Shown piece after piece: positions 48,386 to 60,862 of a stretch of 64,000 bases of DNA. Position numbers and translations under genes: made by a program. The DNA is from Prinia subflava (lineage: Eukaryota; Chordata; Aves; Passeriformes; Cisticolidae): assembly GCF_021018805.1 (NCBI RefSeq), contig NW_026961085.1:101001-165000 (forward strand), given 5' to 3'. The notes under the pieces are model-generated. The model worked only from the letters and a program-made list of their open reading frames with translations. It had not been told where the DNA came from and did no database searches. Every line of letters starts with the position of its first letter. Position 1 is the first letter of the stretch.

Positions 48386-50274
48386 CTGAATAACATATTT
48401 ATCTCCTTTGGTTTCATGTCTTTTACCACAAGAGCTACGGCACATGCACTTAGTGGGGACTGATGTAAAAATTTAGGAAAGGAAGACCCCCTTGCTTTTC
48501 AGGTTATCCACAGATACTGGGCACAGAGCTGTCTACATCTTCCCCTCCTTAGTCTGTCTGAGTGCCTGGGAAACCTGCACAGATAATATTTTAGAATGAA
48601 CAGTGTAGCACTCTAAGTCTGCATTAGAACTCTCATGAGCACAGATGCACAAAAGGTGCAGCATTAAGAGTGGGCACATTCCAAATTTCAGAGGCATAAA
48701 CAGTGTGGTTTACTGATCATTGTGAAAATAAGGGTCATAAACTATCCTTAAAAATCCATAAAATACACTGCTATGATAAAGTACAAGCAGTAGAATCCCC
48801 TTGGAATAAACGTTACCTGACAGGCACCCCTGTGAAGAAGCAGTAGGGTACAGCCCATCCCAGGATACACAGGGCAAGTCTCCTCTTTCCCCCTTGCCCT
48901 CCTATGTTGTATTTGTAGTTTTCTTTGAAGGTAGGGAAAATACAAAGTTCCAGCTGATTTCATTTCATGATTACATGGATATTGAGTGACTTCAGTTCAC
49001 ACATGTGAAGCATGTACAGGTTTTACTTCATTAGCATATGCATGTGTAAAAGGTTTTATGTATTTTCAAGCCAGTGAAACAAAATTCAGCTTTTGGTGAC
49101 CGGTTGGGCCCTTCCTTGGCTTAACTCTCATTGGCTGCATTGCTTTAAACAGAACATGGCCATAACACCTCCATGCCACTCCATCTTTTGTTTACCACCT
49201 CTGTCAAGGCAGCACACCAAGCTCCCTCAATGTCCCTGCTCCTGGGGCTGCAGTTTGTTTCTGGTGAACTACTGCCACCACAGACACTTTTCTTTGCTCA
49301 GACTTGCATTTTAATATTTCTCCACAAGGACTGAAATAAAATGTTAGCTAATGGCACCTGTAGTCTAAAGCTACAGTAAATGTATGTGAAGACTGCACCA
49401 CGACCAGATGGCATTGTTGTGTGGGCAGTGACAACAGTCAAAAAGCATGTTCTGTCTGCAGTGGTGAGAGAACACACCTCCACAAGATGTGTACATGGGA
49501 GGTGTCTTACCTGGAGAGTTCTCTAAGAATGCATACTATTGGACAAAAACAATCCAACAAAAGAAGAGAACTAGTTCTCTTCCGAACAGAAAGCACAGAA
49601 TAGCCTACAAGCATGCAAGGAAGCACCAAAATTTCACACCACTTTATAAGAGAACAGTCTCCATCCAAAAGAATCACATAAACAACATATTGGAGGTCTT
49701 TAAAAACTCTGGACACAACCCTGGGTAATGCACTCTACAGGATTCTGCTTAAAGCAGAGAGGTTGGACTTGACATCCAGAGATCCCTTCCAACCTCACCC
49801 ATTCTGTGATAATAAATAGCAAATTGAAATCCCTTCTCACATTTCCTGCTACATTATTTTCCTGTTGGCTTTCAAACCATGGTGTTAACATTGTTCTCAT
49901 GCTCACAAAGAGATGCGAAAGAGGGGAGAAGACAAAGGAAAACACAAAGAGCAACTTTTTTAGGCATTTCCTCAATGTTTATTCGTATTACTTTGCATAA
50001 TTTCCAGCACTTTCTGGATGCTGAGATGTTTATTCACTATGCAAATGAATAAGCTCCTTCTGCAAATATTTCCATATAAAGGTATTCCCAATTACCCTAA
50101 AAAGGGATGACTAAGCTACACTTGGTACTCAGTAGCACTCACTGATTCTAAGGTCTTCAGCTGAGCAAGGTCAAGGATCTCACAGGGTTTTTTTAACAGC
50201 ACTACATCTTCAGCTGCACCACCAAGTCTGAGGTTTTCCAAACAGCACAGGAAGTAATTGGCTTAAGCAGCAAC
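48386..50274. other. Interval between the unidentified remnant and FN3KRP pseudogene
   Basis: Mostly unremarkable DNA. A minus-strand exon-like stretch with one frameshift is at about 48,500-48,575 (VSQALRQTKEG, then EDVDSSVPSIC). A CR1 tail lies at 49,690-49,812. Nothing else is recognised. Confidence 0.4.
49690..49812 (+). mobile_element. Short CR1 3' end
   Basis: GAGGTCTTTAAAAACTCTGG through GAGAGGTTGGACTTGACATC to CCCATTCTGTGATAATAAAT is a CR1 3' end in plus orientation. Confidence 0.8.
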
Positions 50275-50613
50275 TTACTTTACAAGGTATCTCATAATGT
50301 TTGTAGAAGACTCTCTGTACCCTGAACCAAACTGGTTCCAGTGGTTCATGTAGTGGAACAGCTGATAAAGGTTCGGGTGTTTATCAAACCCTGTGGCTCT
50401 GGGGATTTTATTGTGATAAGCAGAATAAAAAAATCTGCTGAAGCCACCAAACATCCCAGCTATTGCAAGTTCATACTCTGAATGGCTGTAGAAAGAAGCT
50501 GGATCAAAGATAATTGGACCAGAACCATCCTCAGCTACATTTCCTTCCCAGAGATCCCCATGCAGGAGAGAAGGAATGATTTCAACACCACAGAAAAAAC
50601 TGGGTATCTTCAG
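50275..50613 (-). pseudogene. FN3KRP: FN3KRP-like exon 6 (kinase C-lobe), still open
   Basis: The exon keeps an uninterrupted frame of 112 codons with the catalytic-loop HGDLW and the metal-binding-like FDPASFY, and ends MRYLVK-TAA. It resembles FN3KRP more than FN3K (for example [12 protein letters not shown]). Taken alone it would look functional; upstream lesions show otherwise. Confidence 0.9.
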
Positions 50614-51973
50614 CTGCAGGGGGGAAAAGCAAGACATGTAAATTACTAAAATCGTTCACATTGAAATGTAGAGGTTCATCTGCATACTTTAAACTTTTTA
50701 AAAGTCAGTTAAATAAAGTAATAACTTCAAACTGCACAGGAACAAATTAACAGAGATGCTGAGCAAATCCAGAGGATTCCATTTTTCATAAAAGCCAGCA
50801 GCAGAATAGTCATCCAAATCTCTTTTAGGAAGATAGCAAAGAATTTAAAACTGCATTTGGTGCTGTAATATTGACCTGATTTAATAACAACCACCACCAG
50901 TTCATCATTAAAAGGCTCAGGCATCTCTCAGTGACCTTGAGGAAGTACCCAAAAATCCAGCACTGCAGTCACTTAACCAGATACAAACAGTAAATCAACA
51001 ATGTGCAGAAGAGTACTGCTTATGTATGTTTCTCATCATGAAAATGTTCCAGGGGGTGAGAAATATTACCTGCATCTACAATATTTCACAAACATTAAGG
51101 CAAAGGGCTATCTAGCACTTTGGAATTCACTCTAGAATGTTAGCATAGGGTGATGTGGCAAAAGCCATTACATCTTAGAATAAAGGGTCTTTTAATCCCT
51201 AGAAACTGGAGTCTCTTACCAACAGAATCTGGTGCATATCAAAAAATGGGAACTTTATTTTAAGAAAATAACATTTAGATAACTAGATACCCCCTGTCAC
51301 TATAATGAGAACTGAGAGAATTGCTTGTACCTGAAGCTGTGCCCAAAAGTTCCCTTGCTTCCCTGTCTCCCGAGCTGCTGTCATTCAGGTCCATCTGGGG
51401 CTGAATCCTTTGTCTGGCAAAGAAACTCACCCAGTCACTGTGCCAGTTGTTCGCCTGAAGGAACAGCATTGCAGATATCAGTCCTACACCACACAAAATG
51501 CAGGTTTTCTTCTTTTCCAAATAAACCTTTTGAGGATTACACAGCCTCTGTGCTGGTACCATCCAGGATATTAAGTGCTATCATTTAATTGAATGTTACC
51601 TTAAAATGTTAAATTGGGGGAATAAATAATTTTCTCTCAATGATTAAAACCCAAAAAATTGAAGAGCCATCAGTGTCCAATGCAGCTATAAGTGCTGTCC
51701 AAAGCACTACTTTTCTTAGCAGGATAAACCATGCTTTTTCTTATTCATTGCTCCACAAAAATTCATTTATTTACATTGTGATAATTTTGTCCCTTTGTGT
51801 CATTCAACGAAAAAAGAGGTAAACTTAAAATTTTATAAGTCTGATGAAATACAACTTACCTGTGGAAGATAACCAAGCAGATAACTGTATGAAAGCCAAA
51901 CCAGTCCACAAACTGGACTTCCATTTGCCCTTGTCCTTTACCTTTCAACCGAATACAAAAATTCAACAATGAC

Positions 51974-52594
51974 TGTACTGTCTTGAAAGCAAAACCAGTG
52001 GGACTCTAAGTCAGAAATACAATTTAATAGAGAGAGAAGAAACAAACAACAACAATAACAACAGGGTAAAATAAAATAAGATAAATGCAATAGTACAAAA
52101 GACCACTGACAGAGTCAGAATGCAAACCTGACACCTGTCAGGGTGTTGGAAGCAGCCTGAACTAAGTCCTCCGAGAGTGACAGCTGTGGCTCCGTTGAAG
52201 TAGAGATGATCCTCAAGAAAGGGCCCAATAATTCTCTGGGAATCCAGTGGAAATGGCCTCCCTTGGTGTTTGGGGTTACTGGTTTTATGCTGGTGGAAAG
52301 GTTTTGGCTCCTCCCACTGGGTGGAGCATCTCACAATGGAATGAAGTAATGTTATCAGTCATGTGAGAGGCCTTAAATGGCCCATTCAAGGTGATGTCCC
52401 TCAGAGAAGGATGGGTGGAGGAAGAGATAAGGAGGCACTGCCATATCTGATGTTATCAGTTGTCCCATTAACAGAAGGCATCAGCCCTCTTTCTACCCCT
52501 GGATTTACAAGAGTTAAAGAACAATACCTCCCAACTGACCTCAACAGATGAAAATAGAATACACGTTTTTGGTTACATTTTTCAACCCAGGACA
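51974..52594 (-). mobile_element. Solo LTR, TGTCTTGGGTTG family, inside the FN3KRP pseudogene
   Basis: On the minus strand it runs TGTCCTGGGTTGAAAAAT to AAGACAGTACA. It is flanked by a perfect 6-bp duplication AATGAC (51968-51973 and 52595-52600). It lies in intron 3, about 30 bp upstream of the exon 4 remnant, where it would disturb the branch point. Confidence 0.92.
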
Positions 52595-54712
52595 AATGAC
52601 AGAATACTGACCATCCACCATGCAAATGAACCTTAAAAACTATGTACGGGTACAATGCTGCTTCCACTGAGAATAAAAAAAAAATGCACTTTAATGTTCT
52701 TTTTGTTACAGTGGTTGCTGCTGCTGTTTTTTTAATTTAAAGCTCAGTGTAAAGCAGCCATTTTATACTCTTTATTTTTGTATTTTGAGGTACTGTAGCT
52801 CTTCTGATACCATGTCCTTGTAGAGACTGTGATTCAGGCTCCCAATTTGAATATGTGTTTTGGTCACAGAGATCCAAACAGGGCAAAACTTAAACAAAAA
52901 GAAGAACTCCCCACCTATGTGTTTCATCCCAACCTATTCTCATACTATCTTTAGTGGAAAAAGATGAATCTGTCCTGAAGTCGCAAAAGCTATTTTAATT
53001 ATTTTGTAAATTATTATTCATTAGATTAAATTTGCAAACAGCTGTGTACTGTACCAACTGTGCTCCCTTCTTTCTTCATCTTCCCTCTAAGTTGCTAGTT
53101 ATGAAGGTAAAGATCAGCCAGCTGAGTTCCAAGCAGTGCTGAATGTCTAAAAAACAAAAATAATGTTAGCAACTCTTGACACATGAAAAAATCTAGACCT
53201 TAATATTCCAGGAGTTATTTGAAAATGTTTATCAAACAAGTAGAAGTTCTCCATCTCTAACAAAATAACTTCCCAAAGTATTCCAGTATAATATACACTT
53301 TGTCTTCCTATCAAGACTGCGTATTAATATAGACAAAATGTATTTGGTTGTTTCTGACACCACTATTGAAAGCGAAATCATAAATTTACTAACAATGATG
53401 AACTATTCAATGATAAACTAATTCCTGTGTGATATCACTTCCATAAGTATTTTCAGTAAGGTATGTGTATGAAAGCATGCACAAGGAACATGTAATGCCT
53501 TTTTCCCCTATGCAAACTGTCTTTGGAAAATAGAACCAAACAAGGCTGATCCTCTTCTTTCTATCACTCTCTCTGGCTGCTTTTCTCTAAAAGGCCTCAA
53601 AGGTGGGTGTCAGGTAGGCCTAGTTTATTATTAATTTATTTTTAATAAAATCTGATCCTCTACAAAGTTCAGAAAAGTCTTGTAGTAATTGCAAATAACC
53701 CTTACAGACAGTTGCCCCCAAGTTAACGAAATTATGTTCCTTTTCCTTTTTTGACCTTTCTCAACTTTCTCTGTTCTAAAGGCGCAACCATTTAAAGCAA
53801 CTGTAGTTCTTTGTTTTGTTCTTGTTAACACAGATTGTAGCTATCACCCAGAATTTGCATGCCAAAGGTACTGTTTGAATTTCAAACCAGCAAGATCTCT
53901 GCCCTTTCTCTTGGAACTCACTGAGAACTCTTCATGAATCAGAAACCCTGGCAATGAACAGGATGAGGGACAGGACTTTAAACCAGCTACAGAAGTTCTG
54001 AAAGTGAGATAAGAAACTGGTCATGATCACCAGTGGAATCAGATGGGATTCACCATTTTAAGTGCTAGTCACAGAGAAGGGTCAAAAGTTTGACACTATC
54101 AAAATGAAGGTTAAGAATTGCAAAAATATTGAAATCAAGATTAATTCATTTGGGAAAGTGCCTCTGCATACTCACGGCAAACATTTGAGCATTGGTTCTT
54201 ATATCAAAGGCAACAAAACAAGTAATCAGGTTGGTCAGTTTCCTTACTATAAAAAGTAACCTTATTGTAAAAACCACTAATTATCTAAATAAACCAAGCC
54301 AACAGTAACCAAAACCCAGACACATTTCTTGATGTTTTATCAGTTTGTTAAGTGAGGCATTATGAAGTATTTTATATAGTTCTCTGCCATATATCTTTCC
54401 ATGTGTCCCTTGACTTGATTTATAAAAAATTGAAACAAGTTTCTCCTATGAAAACAAGTGATTTAATTGTCATAATAGCCAAAATTTTTGGTCAAAGAAG
54501 GCAAAAATAATTTTTTACCTGTTTAAGCTTTTCATTTCCATCACCAGCACAATATTGTCCCCAGGCAGTTCTACAGCCTTGATGGATTTAGGCACTCTTG
54601 CTGTCTATATTTTCAGGATAGCTTCCAAGCTTGCCATTTCTCCAAGAAACATTCTTCTGGCCTGCCAGGTATTAAAGAAAAACATTAGTCTCTATAAGCA
54701 TCAGTCACAGGT

Positions 54713-54849
54713 AAAATAAAATAAAATAAAATAAAATAAAATAAAATAAAATAAAATAAAATAAAATAAAATAAAATAAAATAAAATAAAATAAAATAAA
54801 ATAAAATAAAATAAAATAAAATAAAATAAAATAAAATAAAATAAAATAA
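54713..54849. repeat. (AAAAT)n microsatellite, about 27 units
   Basis: About 136 bp of near-perfect pentanucleotide repeat in intron 1 of the FN3KRP pseudogene, about 50 bp upstream of exon 2 in transcript terms. The long minus-strand open frame here is an artefact of the repeat. Confidence 0.98.
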
Positions 54850-55194
54850 TATGTTTGGACCAAATATTTATTGAAGCACAATATAGACAGAACTGCATCA
54901 TCAGACTTAATGATAATTTGACAGTTGCAGATATTTCACTTTGTAAAACAAAGTGAAAAGCAACTTAGGTTTTAGCATTCTCTATAACTTAGAAACTCTG
55001 ATTACAGTTGAAAGAGTGCAAACTGCAAAGACACAAAATGTGTGCAATATGGTATTAATACAGCAAGTGTCTAGAAAGCCACTGACAATATACACCATCA
55101 TTTGGGAGGCTAGAAGAATGATGCTGACATTCACAGACACCATGACTTTCCAAACCAATTAATAGAGTCAAGCTTCAAAACCAGCTCTATTTGC

Positions 55195-55620
55195 AGTCAC
55201 AGAATCACAGGATCATACAATTGTTAAGGTTGAAAAAGCCCTTTAAGATCCCTGAGTCCAACCACTAACTCAGCACTGCCCTGAGCACTCTGTGCCAGTG
55301 CCTGACCACACTATGTGTGAAGAAATTTTCTCCAACATCCAATCTAAACCTCCCTTGACACCATTTGAAGTTGCTTCTTCTCACTTGTTCCTTGGGAACA
55401 GAGCCTGACCCTGCCCCCTTCTATCAGGGAGCTGTGCAGAGCCACAAGATCCCTCCTGAACCTCTTTTTCTCCAGGCTGAACCCCTTTCCCAGCTCCCTC
55501 AGCCATTCCTGGTGCTCCAGCCCCCTCCCCAGCTTCGTTCCCTTCTCTTGACGTTCTCCAGCCCCTCAATGTCTTTCTTGTCATGAGATGCCCAAAACTG
55601 CCCCCAGGACTCGAGGTGTG
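55195..55620 (-). mobile_element. CR1 LINE 3' fragment
   Basis: Starts CACAGAATCACAGGATCATA and passes through AACATCCAATCTAAACCTCC to CTGCCCCCAGGACTCGAGGT, the usual reversed CR1 order. In intron 1 of the FN3KRP pseudogene. Confidence 0.9.
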
Positions 55621-55756
55621 GCCACAGCAGTGCCCAGCACAGGAGACAGTCACTGCCCAGCTGCCACACCAGGACTGGCACAACCCAGGGATGCTGCTCC
55701 CCACCACAGCACCCACCCAGCCCCAGTAACCTCATCCCACCACACCTCCCCCTCGC

Positions 55757-56050
55757 AGTTGCTATTCACTAACACCCAGCTGTGGTCCGTGTCATAGTTC
55801 CGGCCCTGGCTGATGCAGCCGCCGCCTGAGTGCCCGGTCGATCACAGCACCACAGTGCCCAGAGCTCCCTTCAGCATCTCCTCCATGGTGGCCGCTGTGA
55901 GGAGAGGCACGGGCGGGAAAAGAATTAAAAGCATGGGGACAAGGCGGGGCGAGAACAGGCGAGCAAGGGGCAGCTGGAGCGGAGAAAGGGCGTTTGAGGG
56001 GGACAGCGGGAGTCTGAAGGGGAGGCAACTTGTGACTTATGCCGGCAAAA
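55757..56050 (-). promoter_or_regulatory. Relic CpG-rich promoter and exon 1 of FN3KRP pseudogene
   Basis: The DNA around the former ATG (55884-55886) remains GC-rich with CpG dinucleotides and GGGCGGG-like boxes near 55,910 and 55,945. This suggests the copy arose with its promoter by DNA-level duplication or is the original locus decaying in place. Confidence 0.5.
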
Positions 56051-56189
56051 GGGCAGCAGAAGCCAATTAAGTGGTTAAAGGAGCCGGGCTGATAACCTGG
56101 GAACTGCGTTTAAAGGGTTCTCTCACTCATATACCAATTTGTTTACGTGTTCAATTTTGTTCTAGTGATCATGACAGAATCAATTAAAA

Positions 56190-57300
56190 AATCGCAGAAC
56201 GTTCTGAGTTGGAAGGGACCCACAAGATTCTTCGAGTCCAGTTCCTGCCCCTACATGGGACACTCCAACAATCATACCTGTGGCTGGGAGCGCTGTCCAA
56301 ATGTACACGTTGAGCTCTGTCTGGTTGGTGCTGTGACCACTTTCCTAGGGACCCTGTTCCAGTGCACAGGCACCTTCTGGGGGAAGAAGCTTTTCCTAAT
56401 ATCCAACCTAAACCTGCCCTGACACAATTCAGGTCCCCTTGGGCCATCACAGAGAAGAGATCAGTGTCTGTCCCTTCTCTTCCCTCACAAAGTTGAATAC
56501 AGCAATGAGGTCTCTCCTCAGGCTAATTGGGAAAGAGCTCTGAAATAATGAAGTCAAGCCTGTGATCCTGTTACCTAGACCATGACACTGATGTGCCACA
56601 TTCCTTAAACACCTCCAGGGACAGTGACTCCAGCACCTTCTTGGGCAGCCCCCTCCAGAGTCTAACCAACCTTTCTGTGAAACCAGGGTCTCTATATGGG
56701 GCTGGAACAAAAGCAACATACGATCGAACCAATGTAGTTATAACATACGTTCTCCTCTTTATTCCTGAAATGGCTGGCTTTATACAGTGTCAGATAGTTT
56801 ACAGTTGCAGGTGCATTTCTATTGGCATTCAGCATGAGAAAGAATGCAAACAATCTTAGCTTAAGGCAGCTCCTGTCCTAGCTAAAGCATGCTCACACCT
56901 TAACTTAATTTCTAACTGCACCACAGGTTTATCTACTACTACATGGGCCCAAATCTGAGGCCTTGCAGGCCCAAATCTGAGGCCCAGTTTGGGATAGCTC
57001 AAACTTCATTCCATAACACATCCTGCTCTTGCTACATTTCTGTGAAGAAATTCCTCCTGATGTCCAACCTGGTACTCTGCTTGTACAGCTTAAGACTGCG
57101 TCCTCTCATCCTTGTCCCTTGTTCCCTGGGAGCAGAGCCTGACTCCGACCTGGCTGCACACTCCTGTCGGGGAGTTGTGGAGAGCCAGAAGGTCCCCCTG
57201 AGACTAATTTTCTCCAGGCTGAGCCTCCCCCAGCTCTCAGCTGCTCCTCATTGAACTTGTGCTCCAGCCTTTCACTCATCTGTGGAGTTGGTGGGCTTCT
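56190..57300 (-). mobile_element. CR1 LINE fragment interrupted by an insertion
   Basis: CR1 sequence runs from CGCAGAACGTTCTGAGTTGG to CCAACCTTTCTGTGAA and resumes at GAAATTCCTCCTGATGTCCA to about 57,300. The interruption (56682-57036) is flanked by TTTCTGTGAA on both sides (56672-56681 and 57037-57046). The break interrupts the standard CR1 text, so it is a later insertion. Confidence 0.7.
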
Positions 57301-57649
57301 TGGGTCGGTGACCATGAGTTGGTGATCCTAATTTCCTCTGCCACAATTACACTTCACCCAGTTTGATGAGTTTGCCTTATTTTGTACTTTATAATCTTGC
57401 CTTGTCTTTGCTGTTTGGGGAAGTGTCCTTGATTTGAAGATGCCAGCATTCTGTTGTATGTCTGGTTTTAGTTGTTTTATGACCTCAATTTACTTGCTTT
57501 TATTATTTTTCTGTAGCTTCTGCAATTGCTGAGACATATTAAACATAATTTATCTCTCTGGAATCCTGATGGTTCATTGCTATCAGGTACTTGATTTTTG
57601 CCTTGAGATTTAGTTTAATTAGTCTGATCCCAAGGATGGAGCTCCTCTG

Positions 57650-57990
57650 CTATGGAGACAGGTGGTGAGAGCTGTGGGGGCTCAGCCTGGAGAAGGGAAG
57701 GCTCTGGGAAGATACTTTGAGCCCCTTCCAGAGACTCCAAGAGAGCTCAAGAGAGACTTTGGACAAAGTGTGGAGTGTCTGGACAAGGGGTGATGTCTTC
57801 AGGCTGGAAGAGAACAGGATTAAATTGGATATTGGGAAGAAATTCTTCCCTGTGAGCGTGGTGAGACCCTGGCACAGATAAGCTGTGGCTGCCTCATCCC
57901 TGGAAGTGTCCAAGGCCAGGTTGGACATGCCTTGAAGTAACCTGGAATAGGGATAGCTGTCCCTGCCCATGGCAGAGGGATGAAATGATG
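57650..57990 (+). mobile_element. CR1 LINE 3' fragment
   Basis: GGGCTCAGCCTGGAGAAGGG through TTGGGAAGAAATTCTTCCCT and CAAGGCCAGGTTGGACATGC is CR1 in plus orientation. It ends near GGATGAAATGATGTGG. Confidence 0.9.
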
Positions 57991-60862
57991 TGGTATTTAA
58001 TCCCCTTTCAACGCAAATTATTCATGGATTCAATGAAAGCAAAGGTCCACAGAAAGCTCTGCCTGGCACTGCCATTTCTTGTGTCTCCTTTGAAAGCTTT
58101 CAGGAGTTGCAAATCTTTTCATTTTGTGCTTTGAGAACAAGTTCCACTCCATCCTTCTGTGTTGGTGTTGGTGAGGATGGAGGAGGAAGAGTGAGGAAAA
58201 TTAATTTGCAATAATGATGTGTACCTGAGAAAAGAAAGAAACCATCAATATCTCTTTTTTTTTTCTTAAAGTGCTATGATACATGGTCTATGCAAATGAA
58301 CTAACCTTCTGTTTATACTCATTTACCTCCCAGTTTATTTTTCACAGTATTGCTGAAACTGGCAGAAGTTTTGGATTTTCAAAGTTTATGCTTTCAAAAT
58401 ACAACATAAGATAGTCAAAGCCTATTTTGATTTGTCAGACAAGTGATTAAGCTGTATCCCATCACTGAGCAGAACTGCATGCCAGAAAGACCAAAGCCAG
58501 GTTTCCTCCTGATCATGTGAAATATCTTGGACTGGGGTCAGTTATCTGCACTGGCTTGATAGTAGAGAGAAAAGAGCAGAGAGATACTGTTTGTTCACTG
58601 CTAAATTCCAGCCTGAGGATTGCAGCAGCCAGGATCAAGGATTAGTGAGATTCTGTGTGGAGCTCACCTGTCTGCAGCACCTGCAGCATTGAAGTGGTGA
58701 TGGAGTGGAATCCTCCAGGAGGGGCGCTGTATTTCCAGCGCCTTCTGAAGCAGCACACTGAAATGGGCCAGAACAAATCCCCTCCTGTTCACCAGCACAT
58801 CTTTCCTGTTTCTCTAGCTGCACATGACAGCAGCAATCTTGCACACTTTGTCAGCCACCCCAGCCAGGGTGTCACCACAGGCAATGTTTGTGTATCTCTG
58901 TGAGGAGGTCAGGTCTACAGGGCAGGCAGTAACACCATCACAAGCCCTGCTTCAGTGGGCTCCCAGCATTTGCTGAACAGCAATATCCACTCCAGGTACA
59001 CAAGAGAGATGCAGATTCACAGTGCTGTTTTGCAGCACACAAGCTGTCATGGACACTCCCAAGGCTTCAGAAATGCTCAATGCAAGTGGAGCAAAACCTT
59101 CTATTAAAGCTCCTCAGGTCTGATGATGAACTGCAGTGGTGGACCTCTGCAGCAGCACTGATCTCCAGCTACATTATAGGCACAGTCTGTATGCCAGACG
59201 GTGCAGGTGAGTACAGATCAGTGCTATGAAAGAGGGGTGAAGAAAATAATCTGTCAGCTCTGCTGGGTCTCAGTGACACAGGCACAGGGCTATGAATGAT
59301 CACACACATTGGGGCAGCTGTGGCAGCACACTATGTCCCAAGTGGTAGCTCATGTCTGAACCAGGCATGTGTCTTAGATATAGGGCACAGAACTGCCAGA
59401 ATGGGTCCTGGTATGGAGAACTCCACAGCATTTTAAACTGAAGAGCCACATTGTTTATCAGCTGGGAACTCCCCAGTCTGAGGTGCTGCAGCATGACCTC
59501 AGTGAGTTCAAGAGCCACTGTGTAAACCCTGGGCACTCAGGAATGGGTGTGTTCAGGACACAGGCTAGGCACACCCAGGGGAATGCAGCTCTGCATATTG
59601 GGAGGGCTTCTCTTCCTTTGCCACTGAAGGGTACAGCTGCAAACAATTGCACTAACCCAAGGCACCCAGGGCCAACCTGGTCTCAAGTAGGAAACACAAA
59701 TGTCCCATCCATGCAATAGAAAGGGAGGCACCTTGCCTGCCTTTACACTTTCAGGAGTGCAGTGCCTTTGAACCTACAAATTAAGGGGAAAAAAATCACA
59801 ATGATCCTAATTACTGAATGCCTGTTTTCTGGAAGGAAAACATTTTATGGTTCACAGTGACACACAACAAGGTGATTTGATGCTGGAGATGAAGTCTGCT
59901 AGCCATATTACCAAAATCTTGTCAAAAGCACCAAAATCAGATTTGAAAAGACAGTGTTTCCCTTTTCATTTGACAGCATTTTGAACTGACAAATGCAGTG
60001 GGACACTCAGATTTGGTTCAGTTTTGATCAAATAATCTGTACTTTCACAGGATAAAGTAAGCAAAAACTTACATTAAAATAAACCAAAAAGATGCATAAA
60101 ATGAAAGTTTCTGCTATTTGGTAATCTCAGTAGTTTATCATTATATATATATAAAAAAAATCTTTGTTATATTTCTGGCACCCAGAGTAAAAATCTTTCA
60201 GTAAATATTTCACGTAAACAATACCTTCCTTGCCTCTCTCTTTTTAAAAAATACTTGATAGTAGCATATTAATAGATACTAACGTGTTTAAGTTATAATC
60301 TTGCTCAGAACCTAGACATGTTTCATTTTTGTGAAACATTGATTTCCCCAATATTATTAAAGCTGAGGAACTATTCGATTGGTAAATGCTTTTGTCTTCC
60401 ACAATGGAAGGAAGGAGCATTTTTATAGGAAAAACTTATAGCTATAAGCAAATACTTTTAGCTATCACTGCAATGGGGGCTGAAGTTGCAGGGGTGAACT
60501 TCTGCCTCTTTCACCCTCCAACGAAAGGTGATTTCTTGTTCTTTTCTACAAGTTTCTAGTCCTTCTATCACTTAAGGCAAAGAGTGAGCATTAACGAGAA
60601 AGAAGAGAAAACAGTCTTAGACTTATCCTAAAGTATTTCAGTTTCCTACGGTATTTTTCTTAAAATGTGCACAACTTCACAGAAGTACTGGGTCTCTAAT
60701 GTCTATGGATAAATTTATTTCAATGCACAGAACCTAAGCCTTGAAAAAGACTAAGAAAAAGCAGCTTTAAACATGATATAATCAATAACAACAAAAGTAT
60801 TTACGATGCTGAAACTTCTTTAATACAAAAGTTTGACACTAATTTATATATTCTTAATTAAG
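57991..60862. other. No gene recognised
   Basis: Short open frames only, none with a recognisable domain or paired splice signals. A short (TA)n stretch occurs near 60,143. Confidence 0.5.

Larger units (their letters stand above)
50275..55886 (-). pseudogene. FN3KRP: FN3KRP (ketosamine-3-kinase) unprocessed pseudogene, six exons
   Basis: Functional FN3KRP is a cytosolic kinase that phosphorylates sugar adducts on proteins so that they fall off. Exons here: 1, about 55757-55886 (GCCACCATGG start; [18 protein letters not shown]); 2, 54519-54661 (ARRMFLGEMASLEAILK); 3, 53055-53146 (LGTQLADLYLHN); 4, 51860 to about 51945 (FVDWFGFHTV); 5, 51331-51454 ([12 protein letters not shown]); 6, 50275-50613 ([14 protein letters not shown], then TAA). 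Splice sites and phases are largely kept. Lesions: stops at 55842-55844, 54605-54607 and 53095-53097, a one-base loss in exon 4 and a one-base gain in exon 5. A solo LTR sits upstream of exon 4. Intact introns rule out a processed copy. Confidence 0.9.

Noticed and set aside
54701..54901. 66-codon frame of repeating Phe-Ile-Leu-Phe-Tyr
   Set aside because: Pure translation of the (AAAAT)n microsatellite.
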